Source of the DNA: Syntrophaceae bacterium
GTDB taxonomy: Bacteria; Desulfobacterota; SM23-61
NCBI GenBank assembly: GCA_003154025.1
Contig: PMCE01000331.1
Span: forward strand, 1,979 to 11,241
Length of the DNA: 9,263 nt
Reading direction: 5' to 3'
Shown here: piece after piece, positions 1 through 6,627 of the stretch
Layout of the letters: every line of letters begins with the position of its first letter
Numbering within the stretch: the first letter of the stretch is position 1
Program-made: the position numbers and the translations under genes
Notes under the pieces: generated by a model
The model's database searches: none
Seen by the model: only the letters and a program-made list of their open reading frames with translations
Told to the model about the DNA's origin: nothing

Positions 1-83
1 TCAAGTGCCTTAAGTGCACTCAAGTGCCTCAAGTGACGGCCTAACCGGCAAACCGGCTGACCGGCCGACGGGCTAACCGGCAA
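1..83. repeat. Short degenerate direct repeats at the left edge
   Basis: The first 37 bases are four imperfect copies of a 9-base unit, TCAAGTGCC (1-9, a variant near 11-18, 20-28, 29-37). They are followed by copies of an AACCGGC-type unit; CTAACCGGCAA occurs exactly at 41-51 and 73-83. No open frame with a credible start crosses this stretch. It resembles the dispersed intergenic short repeats common in deltaproteobacterial assemblies. The array may continue to the left of the window. Function unknown. Confidence 0.6.
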
Positions 84-90
84 TGCTCCA

Positions 91-119
91 TTGACGGACG
101 GAGAAAATACATCTAATAT
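91..119 (+). promoter_or_regulatory. Sigma-70-type promoter for the radical SAM gene
   Basis: A -35 box TTGACG (91-96, five of six consensus bases) and a -10 box TAATAT (114-119, four of six) are separated by exactly 17 bases. Transcription would start near 126, leaving a leader of about 45 bases before the ATG at 173. The pattern is seen directly; activity is inferred. Confidence 0.55.
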
Positions 120-133
120 GTGCTGGATTTTGA

Positions 134-149
134 TGCATTTGTCAATGCA
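134..149. promoter_or_regulatory. Inverted repeat in the leader of the radical SAM gene
   Basis: TGCATT (134-139) and AATGCA (144-149) are perfect 6-base arms around TGTC, and the flanks extend the symmetry imperfectly (GATTT upstream, AAATC downstream). It lies just after the expected transcription start, where a repressor site or small leader hairpin would sit. No known regulator motif is recognised. Confidence 0.25.
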
Positions 150-172
150 AATCAAATCAAGGAAGCAATAAC

Positions 173-1744
173 ATGCGTGTGCTGCTGGTCAACCCGCCCT
201 ATCCTGTTGTCGAAAGTCTCACCATGCCTTTGGGGCTACTGTACCTAGGCGCCCGGCTGGAACAGGTAGGGCATGAAGTATTCCTGGAGGATCTTCAGCT
301 CAGCCGATCCCCTTTGAGGCGCCTGCAGCAAACGTTAAACAGGTTTCAACCTGATTTGGCGGGAGTGACTTCATTCTCCCTAAACCTGCCGATTGCCGCC
401 AGGATTCTCCAAAAAATAAAGGCCCTTTTCCCGGGGGTCATTACGGCTTGGGGAGGGCCTCACGTCTCTTTCGATGATTTGAATATCCTGCAACAGTACC
501 CGGCGGTTGATGTTGTCGCTCGCGGAGAAGGGGAAGAGACTTTGCTTGAGCTCGCCGACCGGGCCCAAAAGGGAAAGGCCTTCCAAGACCTATCGGGAAT
601 GTCCTGGCGGGGATATGACGGCCATCTCTACCGGAATTCCCCCCGGCATTTCCGCGAGGATCTGGACCAGCTTCCCCGGCCGGCCTGGCATCTCCTCAAA
701 CTCTCCCAGTACCGGGCCTTCGGGGACGGGGCCAGCGTTATGACATCCCGGGGATGTCCTCACCGGTGTGTTTTCTGCGTGGGCCGAAAGATGATCGGCG
801 CCCGGGGAAGGTTCCGGAATCCGGAGGCCGTAGTGGATGAGATGGAAGCCCTGGCCCGGCTGGGGTTTCGCCGGATTCGGATCGAAGACGATCTATTTAC
901 CTTCCGCCGCGAGCGGGCCCTGGCCATCTGCAAGGAGCTCGACCGGCGGGGCCTCTCCATTCGCTGGCGCGGCTATTCCCGCGTGGACACCATCGACGCG
1001 GAATTGCTTCAATGGATGAAGAGAAGCGGCTGCGAACGGCTGCTCTATGGCGCCGAAAGCGGAAGTCCGGAAATTCTGAAACGGATCCGCAAAGGAATCA
1101 CCCCCGGACAGACCCGCCGGGCCGTGGAGATGACCCGGGAGGCCGGAATCGGGGTCCTGGCTTCCTTCGTCCTCGGGCTCCCCGGAGAAACCCCGCAAAC
1201 TTTGCAGCAGACGCTGGATTTTGCCGAATCTCTCCGCGTCCCCTACACTCTGAATCTCCTTACTCCTTATGTCGGAACGGAGGTTAGGGAAAAGGCGGAA
1301 GAATGGGGGATCCGTATTCTTTCCCATGAATGGCGGGATTATGGTCAAGGCCAACCTTTAACTTCTACTCCCTCCGTAACGCCGTGGCATTTGAGCAGGG
1401 CGGTGGGCAAATACCGGCAGGGGCTGCGTCAATACCTGGAAGACCTCTTAGAACAGGAGCGGAAGGGAACTTTGAACCGGGAGAATTCAGGAGAACTGGA
1501 GCGGAATCGCCACTGGGCGTTTCTGCGAAAACTCATCGGGGAGCAAATCCTGGAAAATTTTGAAGGTACCCTTCCCGGGTCGGGAATGAACAGAGTCAAA
1601 GACTTGGCGCGGTCCATCGCCCCCTGTCTGGGAATGGGTTGGGAAGAGGTGTGGAAACATCTGGAGTCACCCATTCGGGAAGGTCAGATCGTCCTCGTGC
1701 CCGCACGGGGAGGATCGCTCCGTTGGTCCTGGGCAGAATCATGA
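173..1744 (+). CDS. B12-binding domain-containing radical SAM protein
   Basis: A 523-residue protein with the two-domain layout of cobalamin-binding radical SAM enzymes. Residues 1 to about 140 form a Rossmann-like B12-binding domain: it opens MRVLLVNPPYP, has GGPH at 94-97 and GEGEETL at 118-124. The radical SAM core follows, with the 4Fe-4S motif CPHRCVFC (Cys195, Cys199, Cys202), ESGS at 295-298 and GLPGET at 335-340. The classical DxHxxG cobalamin-ligand motif is not evident in the first domain, as in many members, so cobalamin may bind without a protein His ligand or be absent. The last 110 residues or so are charged and match nothing I recognise. The start is supported by AAGGAAG at 159-165 and the upstream promoter. 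Members of this broad family methylate or rearrange diverse substrates; the substrate here cannot be told. The gene stands alone and is convergent with dctM. Confidence 0.9.
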   Translation: MRVLLVNPPYPVVESLTMPLGLLYLGARLEQVGHEVFLEDLQLSRSPLRRLQQTLNRFQPDLAGVTSFSLNLPIAARILQKIKALFPGVITAWGGPHVSFDDLNILQQYPAVDVVARGEGEETLLELADRAQKGKAFQDLSGMSWRGYDGHLYRNSPRHFREDLDQLPRPAWHLLKLSQYRAFGDGASVMTSRGCPHRCVFCVGRKMIGARGRFRNPEAVVDEMEALARLGFRRIRIEDDLFTFRRERALAICKELDRRGLSIRWRGYSRVDTIDAELLQWMKRSGCERLLYGAESGSPEILKRIRKGITPGQTRRAVEMTREAGIGVLASFVLGLPGETPQTLQQTLDFAESLRVPYTLNLLTPYVGTEVREKAEEWGIRILSHEWRDYGQGQPLTSTPSVTPWHLSRAVGKYRQGLRQYLEDLLEQERKGTLNRENSGELERNRHWAFLRKLIGEQILENFEGTLPGSGMNRVKDLARSIAPCLGMGWEEVWKHLESPIREGQIVLVPARGGSLRWSWAES

Positions 1745-1970
1745 AACATTCCTTGACGATTGAGAAGAACAAGGGAAAAATCAATACCTAAAAATCTCAC
1801 TCTCGCAGAGGCCGCAGGGGCCGCAGAGAAAGCGAAGAAACATATAAGATATTTTTTGCTTTTAGACTGGATTTTTATCTCTGCGCGCTCTGCGAGAGAA
1901 ATATCTTTCAGTCTTTTTTCTGAATTTGGTTAATTTGAATTCTTTTCGGCGTTCTCTGTGGTGAAAAACC
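1745..1970. repeat. Convergent intergenic region with inverted repeats
   Basis: This 226-base gap lies between the 3' ends of the radical SAM gene and dctM and has no supported gene. It holds a perfect 10-base inverted repeat, TCTCGCAGAG (1801-1810) with CTCTGCGAGA (1888-1897), plus extra GCAGAG/CTCTGC-type units near 1821-1828 and 1879-1884. A second pair, AAGATATTT (1846-1854) with AAATATCTT (1899-1907), would compete with the first. AGACTG (1864-1869) can pair with CAGTCT (1909-1914), which is followed by a T run on the plus strand and may help terminate the radical SAM transcript. The CTCTGCG-rich units look like a dispersed intergenic repeat. Confidence 0.5.
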
Positions 1971-3254
1971 CTACCGCAGTCCGAAGAGGTGCGGGAGCCA
2001 GAGGGAGAGGGAGGGGATGTAGGTTACGATCAGGAGCGCAACGATCAGGGCGAAAATGAAGGGAATTGCGGCCTTGGAGATGCGCTCCATGGAAATTTTG
2101 GCCATATTGGCGGCTACGTAGAGATTCAAAGCCACGGGTGGGGTTACGGTACCGATCGCCAGGTTGACGGTCATCATAACCCCGAACCACATGGGGTCCC
2201 ACCCGAAGTGCCTGATCACGGGAATCAAGATGGGAAGAAAAACATAATAGATGGAAATGGCATCCAGCAGCATGCCGGCAATGAGTAACATGAAGTTTAA
2301 AAGAAGAAGGAGTACAATCGGGTTCTCGGTCAAACCTAAGAGGGCTTTGGCAGTCCGGTCCATGATTCCCATGGTGGACCCTGTCCAGGCGAAGAGGCCC
2401 GCAAAGGCGACCACGATCATGACCACGGCCGTGGAAACCGCCGAATCCCTCAAGACTTCATAGAGCATCTGGATGCTCAGGTTCCGGTAAAAGAAGGCCC
2501 CCACGAACAGCCCGTAAAAAACCGCGACAACCGCCGCTTCCGTCGGGGTGAAGATCCCCCCATAGATTCCCCCCAGAATGATGACCGGGGCCATGAGACC
2601 CCAGAAGGCCTCTTTGAGCGCTTGCCGGATTTCCGCTTTCGTCCCCCAGCGGTCGCCTCCCCACCCGTGCTTCTTGGAAATTAAGTAGACGGGAAGAATC
2701 AGCGCAGCTCCCATGATCAGGCCGGGCACGACTCCGGCGGCAAACAGGCCCCCGATGGAGGTCTCGGTGATGACACCGTAGACGACAAAGGCCACGCTGG
2801 GAGGGATCAGAACATCGGTAGTGGCCGCGGATGCGACCAGGGCCGAGGAGAAGCCGATATCGTATCCCCGTTTCACCATGGCCGGAATCATGACCGCTCC
2901 AATGGCCGCCGTGTCAGCAGGCCCCGTTCCCGAGATCGCCCCGAAAAGAACGCAGCCCAGCACGGCCACAATCCCCAATCCTCCGGGAATCGGCCCGACG
3001 AGGAGATGTAGGAGATTGACGAGGCGGCGGGAAAGACCCACGCGGTCCATGAGGAATCCCGCCAGAATGAAGAAGGGAATGGCCAGAAGGGGGAACTTGG
3101 CGATGTTGGCAAAAAAATTGGTGGACATGACCTGGATGCCGAGATCGTACCCCCAGAGAAATACCAGGGCGGTGACCCCCACACTGACGGCGATGGGAAC
3201 CCCGATAAAGAGGAGGAGGAAGAACAGGCCAAAAAAGATAATCCCGGGTTCCAT
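1971..3254 (-). CDS. dctM: TRAP transporter large permease subunit (DctM)
   Basis: A 427-residue, very hydrophobic inner-membrane protein with about a dozen predicted helices, the usual size for the TRAP large subunit that carries the Na+- or H+-driven transport pathway. Family hallmarks are GTGPADTAAIGAVMIPAM after the third helix, IPPSVAFVVYG, and near the C-terminus NLAIGTVTPPVALNLYVAA. I chose the ATG at 3254 because it begins with MEPGIIFF, the usual DctM N-terminus. Its A is shared with the TAA stop of dctQ (TAATG), which suggests translational coupling, and GGGAAGGGA lies just upstream inside dctQ. An in-frame start further upstream would add 33 non-hydrophobic residues overlapping dctQ and is unlikely. 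The family is certain; the substrate is not shown by this subunit. Confidence 0.95.
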   Translation of the reverse strand: MEPGIIFFGLFFLLLFIGVPIAVSVGVTALVFLWGYDLGIQVMSTNFFANIAKFPLLAIPFFILAGFLMDRVGLSRRLVNLLHLLVGPIPGGLGIVAVLGCVLFGAISGTGPADTAAIGAVMIPAMVKRGYDIGFSSALVASAATTDVLIPPSVAFVVYGVITETSIGGLFAAGVVPGLIMGAALILPVYLISKKHGWGGDRWGTKAEIRQALKEAFWGLMAPVIILGGIYGGIFTPTEAAVVAVFYGLFVGAFFYRNLSIQMLYEVLRDSAVSTAVVMIVVAFAGLFAWTGSTMGIMDRTAKALLGLTENPIVLLLLLNFMLLIAGMLLDAISIYYVFLPILIPVIRHFGWDPMWFGVMMTVNLAIGTVTPPVALNLYVAANMAKISMERISKAAIPFIFALIVALLIVTYIPSLSLWLPHLFGLR

Positions 3255-3736
3255 TATCCCTTCCCCATTTTCCGGCTGACCCGATAAGCTCCCTGAAAAA
3301 CGCGCAGGACGATCAGGGCACTCCATACCGGCACTCCGATGGTGTACCACCACTGGGGGACGCCGATTCCGCTGGAAGTGATGCCCAGGAGGATCTCTTC
3401 ACCAATCTGACGGATAGAGAAATAGATTAAAAAGATGAAAAGGGTTGCCCCCATTCCCGCACTCATCCAGAGAAGGATCTTCTGAAATCTTGGCGGCAGA
3501 CGGTCGGTCAAAAAGGAGAAACCCAGGTGAGAATGCTCCCGGAAGGCGATGGACGTTCCCAGAAGAGTCAGCCAGACGAAAAAACTGACCACCAGTTCTT
3601 CCGTAAAGGCAAAAGAGTATTTTAGGAGGTACCGCGAGATGACATTCATAAAGGTGATGACGGCCATCACCGCGAAAAGAATCGCGCAGAGAACCTCTTC
3701 AAAGCGGGAGGGAAACCAGCTGGATTTATGCGGCAT
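3254..3736 (-). CDS. dctQ: TRAP transporter small permease subunit (DctQ)
   Basis: A 160-residue protein with four hydrophobic segments, as expected for the small TRAP membrane subunit that pairs with DctM. The segment FMNVISRYLLKYSFAFTEEL (about residues 29-48) matches the conserved N-V-x-x-R-Y...W/F-x-E-E region of DctQ. FREHSHLGFSFLTDRLP is the usual loop after helix 2, and a final helix carries PQWWYTIGVPVWSALIVLR. The ATG at 3734-3736 has only a weak, distant ribosome site (AGAAGG about 14 bases upstream). Translation may therefore depend partly on reading through from dctP, from which it is separated by 84 bases holding a strong stem-loop. The gene overlaps dctM by one base. Confidence 0.93.
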   Translation of the reverse strand: MPHKSSWFPSRFEEVLCAILFAVMAVITFMNVISRYLLKYSFAFTEELVVSFFVWLTLLGTSIAFREHSHLGFSFLTDRLPPRFQKILLWMSAGMGATLFIFLIYFSIRQIGEEILLGITSSGIGVPQWWYTIGVPVWSALIVLRVFQGAYRVSRKMGKG

Positions 3737-3755
3737 GAGATTGTTTGGACCTTCT

Positions 3756-3796
3756 CTTGAGAAATCAAGCAGAAACGCCCCCGCAGGGGCGTTTCT
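3756..3796. promoter_or_regulatory. Intercistronic stem-loops between dctP and dctQ
   Basis: AGAAACGCCCC (3771-3781) and GGGGCGTTTCT (3786-3796) form a perfect 11-base stem with a 4-base loop. A smaller stem, CTTGA (3756-3760) with TCAAG (3765-3769) and a GAAA loop on the plus strand, lies beside it. In the direction of transcription (minus) the large hairpin begins about 25 bases after the dctP stop. It is not followed by a T run, so it is not a standard terminator. A hairpin here could protect the dctP mRNA or partly attenuate transcription, giving more binding protein than membrane subunits. It may instead be a copy of a dispersed palindrome. Confidence 0.6.
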
Positions 3797-3820
3797 ACGC
3801 TCGCTCCGTTTTGAATCCCC

Positions 3821-4846
3821 TTAGGGGGAAACGGCTTTCACCATCTTTTCCGCTGCCGAAACCAGATCCGCGCCGATATCTTTGATCCATTTGTCATAAA
3901 CCGACTGGGTCTTGGCTTTGAAAACGGACATATCCTTGGGGGATAAAACCACCACTTCCATCCCTTTGCTCTTCAGCATATCAACGGCCTCGGTGCTTCC
4001 CTCCAGGCCTTTCCGGGCTTCTTTCTTGTTCCAGGCCATAGCCTCCTGGGCCGCCTTGGCCACAATTTCCCGGTCCTGGGGATCGAAACTGTCCCAGGTT
4101 ATCTTGCTCACCCCCAGGATCAGGGGATCGATGGTGTAGTGCCAAATGGTGATGTGTTTATTCATTTCCCACAGCTTGTAGGGAATGATGATGGATACGA
4201 CGGGATTTTCCTGCCCGTCAACGGTTCCTTGTTGAAGGGCGGTGAGGGTCTCGGACCAGTTTACCGACAGCGGGTTCCCCCCCATGGCGCGGAAGGTATC
4301 GATGAAGATGGGCGAGCCTACCACTCGAACCTTCAAACCCTCCAAGTCCTCGGGTTTCCGCACGGGGCGTTTGGAGTTGGTCAGCTCCCGGTAACCATTC
4401 TCGCCCCAGGCCAGCCCCAATACACCCCGCTGCTCGATAATCTGGAAAAGCTTCTTCCCCGGGTCTCCGGCCTCCACGGCATCCAGCGCCTTATATTCGG
4501 GGAAGAAGAAAGGAAGGGAGAAGAGGTTCAGTTCCTTTACAGTGGGGGACCAGTTGATGGTGGAACCCACGGCAAAGTCGCCGACGCCCTGGCGGGTAAT
4601 CAGGAATTCGTTGGTTTGCATGCCGGCGAAGAGCTGCCCGGCAAAATAACACTTGATGTTGATCTTCCCCCCGGTCCGCTCCCTTACCAGGTCGGCGAAC
4701 TTTTGGGCCCCCCCGCCCCAGGGGTTATTCTGGGCTACCACGACGCTGAGCTTGTATTCAGGCTTGTAGGCCGCTGAGCCCGGGTCCGGCAGTAAAGAGA
4801 AGGAGAAAAGGAATGCCAAAGCGAACAAAAAGGTCCTTCTAATCAT
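3821..4846 (-). CDS. dctP: TRAP transporter periplasmic substrate-binding protein (DctP family)
   Basis: A 341-residue secreted binding protein that delivers substrate to the DctQ/DctM membrane pair. The chosen ATG (4844-4846) is preceded by GGAGGT with a 4-base gap and opens directly into a signal peptide: MIRR, a hydrophobic stretch to about residue 20, and a likely cleavage site after GSAA (residue 26). An in-frame earlier start would add 18 polar residues before the signal and is rejected. Family marks are LKVRVVGSPIF around residue 171-181 and NPLSVNWSETLTALQQGTVD at 191-210, followed by GQENP. Arg174 in LKVR is at the position that binds the substrate carboxylate in characterised DctP/SiaP proteins, so an organic acid is the likely cargo (inference). 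The stop is followed by the stem-loop spacer and dctQ. Confidence 0.94.
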   Translation of the reverse strand: MIRRTFLFALAFLFSFSLLPDPGSAAYKPEYKLSVVVAQNNPWGGGAQKFADLVRERTGGKINIKCYFAGQLFAGMQTNEFLITRQGVGDFAVGSTINWSPTVKELNLFSLPFFFPEYKALDAVEAGDPGKKLFQIIEQRGVLGLAWGENGYRELTNSKRPVRKPEDLEGLKVRVVGSPIFIDTFRAMGGNPLSVNWSETLTALQQGTVDGQENPVVSIIIPYKLWEMNKHITIWHYTIDPLILGVSKITWDSFDPQDREIVAKAAQEAMAWNKKEARKGLEGSTEAVDMLKSKGMEVVVLSPKDMSVFKAKTQSVYDKWIKDIGADLVSAAEKMVKAVSP

Positions 4847-5306
4847 TGTAACCTCCACGGGGGAAAATGCTTCTCCCAGAATAAGATATCTTCTCCCCAA
4901 TCAACAATTTGGGGAAATCGCCTGCGAGGATCTCTCATTTATCGGAAGAAAAAGAGCAGAACGGAGGCAGCCCTTTTGGGGAAAATGATCCTACAGTCGA
5001 AAAAACAATACGCCATCAGGGGGATCCCGAAGAACCCCGCGATCAGACTCAGCAGGACGTACCGCATCATTTTTTCTTTAAGGGTGGCAACCATCTTGTC
5101 ATTCGGTTTCTTATGGAGCGGCGAACACGGAATCCTCGAAGCCAGCAATCAAAACCCGACTCCCCCATTGCCGAAAAAGCAAATATAGGCTTTTTCCCGG
5201 CGTACATCAAGAACTTTTTTTGCTCCGCCGAAAGCGCCCTTTTTCCCCGCCGATTTCCTTTTCCAGCCATCCTTACGCACCGGCCGCCCGATACTCCTGG
5301 CCGTTC
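4847..5306. other. 460-base gap between the amidase gene and dctP
   Basis: This region separates two same-strand genes and carries only one weak coding candidate (4939-5094, listed separately). Near dctP, CCCCAA and TTGGGG around 4897-4916 can form a 6-base stem without a T run. At 5281-5303, CGGCC and GGCCG form a weak stem just past the amidase stop, also without a T run on the minus strand. No convincing promoter for dctP was found by eye, so both co-transcription with the amidase and an unrecognised promoter remain possible. Confidence 0.4.
4939..5094 (-). CDS. Possible small membrane protein
   Basis: A 51-residue open frame (MVATLKEKMMRY...) with one clear hydrophobic segment, YVLLSLIAGFFGIPLMAYCF at about residues 11-30, then a basic tail ending FFFR. 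The codons of the middle part favour G or C in the third position, like the neighbouring genes. Against it, no Shine-Dalgarno sequence is visible before this ATG or before the ATG-ATG pair eight codons later, and the frame stays open upstream to a TTG at 5148 without a ribosome site. It lies on the same strand as the amidase and TRAP genes. I do not recognise a family; it could be spurious. Confidence 0.3.
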   Translation of the reverse strand: MVATLKEKMMRYVLLSLIAGFFGIPLMAYCFFDCRIIFPKRAASVLLFFFR

Positions 5307-6260
5307 TTACAGGCATTCCTTCGGGAACTCGACCCCTGCCGTGTAAAGCAGCGCCATTTCCGGGATCATCTGGTAAACATGGACCTTGACCCCCGGATTT
5401 ACCGATACCTGCAAATAAGCGTCCCGCTGGCTGAAGCCGTACTCCTCCACCAACCATTCCATGAGCAGGAAGATCGCCCGGGTGACGGCGTGTTCCAGCG
5501 GTCGGGAATTGTAAAGGGCGATCAGGCTGGTGGGGGTTTCAATCCGCGGATAGGGAATCTTTTTGCCGGGAATGATTTCCACCGAGAGAGTCACTTCGGC
5601 CCGACTCTCGGCGGCCACCCCGGAAAATTCCGTATCCCCCTGAGAGGCATGGACGTCGCCGACAAAAAGGAGCCCCCCGTCGTTCTGGGCGTTGAGGTAA
5701 AGGATATTGCCCGGGCGGATGTCCCGGCAGTCGATATTCCCCCCTCCGATTCCCTGCCCGAAGATGCTGGTGAGGACCTCCCGTTCCGGGGCGACGGCGA
5801 TCGTTCCGATAAAAGGAGCCACCGGCCAGGAAACCCGGTCATTGAACCAAACCCGGCCGTCGCGCATGGTACCGCTCGGACCGGGCTCGTGGCGCAAGAG
5901 GTGGGTATAAGGCTCCGCCGCTTGAGACCACCGGATAGAATCCTGGATAGGCCCCCGGCGGGCGGTGAAAGTATAACTCTGGTCGCCGGCCACCAGGATG
6001 TCTTCAATTCGGACGACCAGCAGGTCTCCCCGATGCACGCCCTCGACATAAATCGGCCCGGCCACTGGATTGGCGGAAGGGGGCCAAGTTTCATCGATGA
6101 AAGGTCGATTCAAGGGTGACTGTCCCTCTTCTCGCAGGTAACCGCTGGCGGCGTCCTCCGTTTCCAGAATGAATTTTTCCCCGGGGTTCACCCGCAGTTT
6201 CGGAGGAAGAGACCGGTCGAAGGCATAAGCTTTCGCCTGTCCTCGAAGAATCCGTTTCAT
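5307..6260 (-). CDS. Acetamidase/formamidase family protein
   Basis: A 317-residue cytoplasmic hydrolase of the FmdA/AmdA family (Pfam FmdA_AmdA), which splits formamide, acetamide or related short amides to ammonia and the acid. Family signatures are PFIGTIAVAP (149-158), GGGNIDCRDIRPGNILYLNA (172-191), and the strongly conserved GDVHASQGDTEFSG (201-214), whose His and acidic residues lie at the metal/active site in this fold. The length is typical of the shorter bacterial members. The ATG at 6258-6260 is chosen because AAAGGAGG lies seven bases upstream and MKRILRGQ starts the conserved domain; an in-frame earlier start adds 23 unrelated residues. It precedes the TRAP genes on the same strand, but a 460-base gap makes an operon uncertain. 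The exact amide cannot be predicted. Confidence 0.9.
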   Translation of the reverse strand: MKRILRGQAKAYAFDRSLPPKLRVNPGEKFILETEDAASGYLREEGQSPLNRPFIDETWPPSANPVAGPIYVEGVHRGDLLVVRIEDILVAGDQSYTFTARRGPIQDSIRWSQAAEPYTHLLRHEPGPSGTMRDGRVWFNDRVSWPVAPFIGTIAVAPEREVLTSIFGQGIGGGNIDCRDIRPGNILYLNAQNDGGLLFVGDVHASQGDTEFSGVAAESRAEVTLSVEIIPGKKIPYPRIETPTSLIALYNSRPLEHAVTRAIFLLMEWLVEEYGFSQRDAYLQVSVNPGVKVHVYQMIPEMALLYTAGVEFPKECL

Positions 6261-6328
6261 GTCCTTGCCTCCTTTCGTCCTCTTCGACGCTAAGGCGCTG
6301 GCTTTCGGGAGATGGTATAATAAAAACA

Positions 6329-6341
6329 CTTGAGGCTCAAG
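6329..6341. promoter_or_regulatory. Palindrome upstream of the amidase gene
   Basis: CTTGAG-G-CTCAAG is a perfect 6-base inverted repeat 69 bases upstream of the amidase start. On the minus strand it contains TTGAGC, a possible -35 box 17 bases from TACCAT (6317-6312), each four of six to consensus. On the plus strand it directly follows an extended -10, TGGTATAAT (6313-6321), which lacks a -35 box. The site could be an operator over weak or divergent promoters. No regulator is identified. Confidence 0.3.
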
Positions 6342-6525
6342 GTGGAAATGCGGGAAGAGACGATAAGCCGCCGCGAGCCTGGAAGGGGTGAAGAGGGTCG
6401 ATAACCGGCTGCTGGCGACGGAATATTACCGTTTGGGCAGCTGATGGCCTTTCTACGAAGAGGCAGGATGATGGTTCCTGTGTAAGGGGGAAGGCCAATA
6501 TGGGGGGCGAGGATTACATTTTTCA

Positions 6526-6627
6526 GAAGAAGAGGGTGATGACTGCGAAGAGGATGATCAGGATAAAGAAGTTGGAACTCTCTTTCAGCTCCCTATCGGG
6601 GTTCGTCTCCTCCGTTTCCCTCTCCCC
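6526..6627 (-). other. In-phase 34-codon hydrophobic frame after the flagellar-type gene stop
   Basis: Directly after the TGA of the flagellar-type gene (6628-6630) the same frame stays open for 34 codons to a second TGA (6523-6525). It would encode a polar stretch (GERETEETNPDRELKE) and then a strongly hydrophobic segment, SSNFFILIILFAVITLFF. No ATG, GTG or TTG start exists inside it; only a CTG is available. It could be the remnant of a small membrane protein, a low-level UGA read-through extension, or chance. No SECIS-like hairpin follows the first TGA. Confidence 0.25.

Larger units (their letters stand above)
6261..6627. other. Gap between the flagellar-type gene and the amidase gene
   Basis: No gene can be called with confidence here. 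On the minus strand a 34-codon frame (6526-6627) follows the stop of the flagellar-type gene in phase and encodes a hydrophobic helix. On the plus strand an extended -10 (TGGTATAAT, 6313-6321) precedes a broken frame: ATG at 6348 reads 18 codons to a TAA at 6402, and the next frame is open from 6367 to a TAG at 6646 except for two TGA codons (6442, 6469). A 6-base palindrome lies at 6329-6341. The plus-strand pattern could be a decayed gene or chance. Confidence 0.35.

Noticed and set aside
1..37. Tandem 9-base units as a CRISPR array
   Set aside because: The units are adjacent and degenerate with no unique spacers of constant length. No cas gene is present.
893..1354. Long open frame on the minus strand inside the radical SAM gene
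   Set aside because: It is antisense to well-conserved radical SAM motifs, has no recognisable protein features, and arises from GC-rich codon bias.
2821..3279. 152-codon plus-strand frame opposite dctM
   Set aside because: The product is basic and Pro/Arg/Thr-rich, the usual antisense image of a hydrophobic membrane gene. dctM itself is unmistakable.
4139..4777. 212-codon plus-strand frame opposite dctP
   Set aside because: It overlaps conserved DctP motifs on the other strand and shows no family resemblance or ribosome site.
5281..5303. Hairpin after the amidase stop as a terminator
   Set aside because: The stem is only five bases with a 13-base loop and has no T run in the direction of transcription.
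5220..6119. 299-codon plus-strand frame opposite the amidase gene
   Set aside because: It is a shadow of the amidase reading frame. Conserved GDVHASQGD and GGGNID motifs lie on the minus strand.
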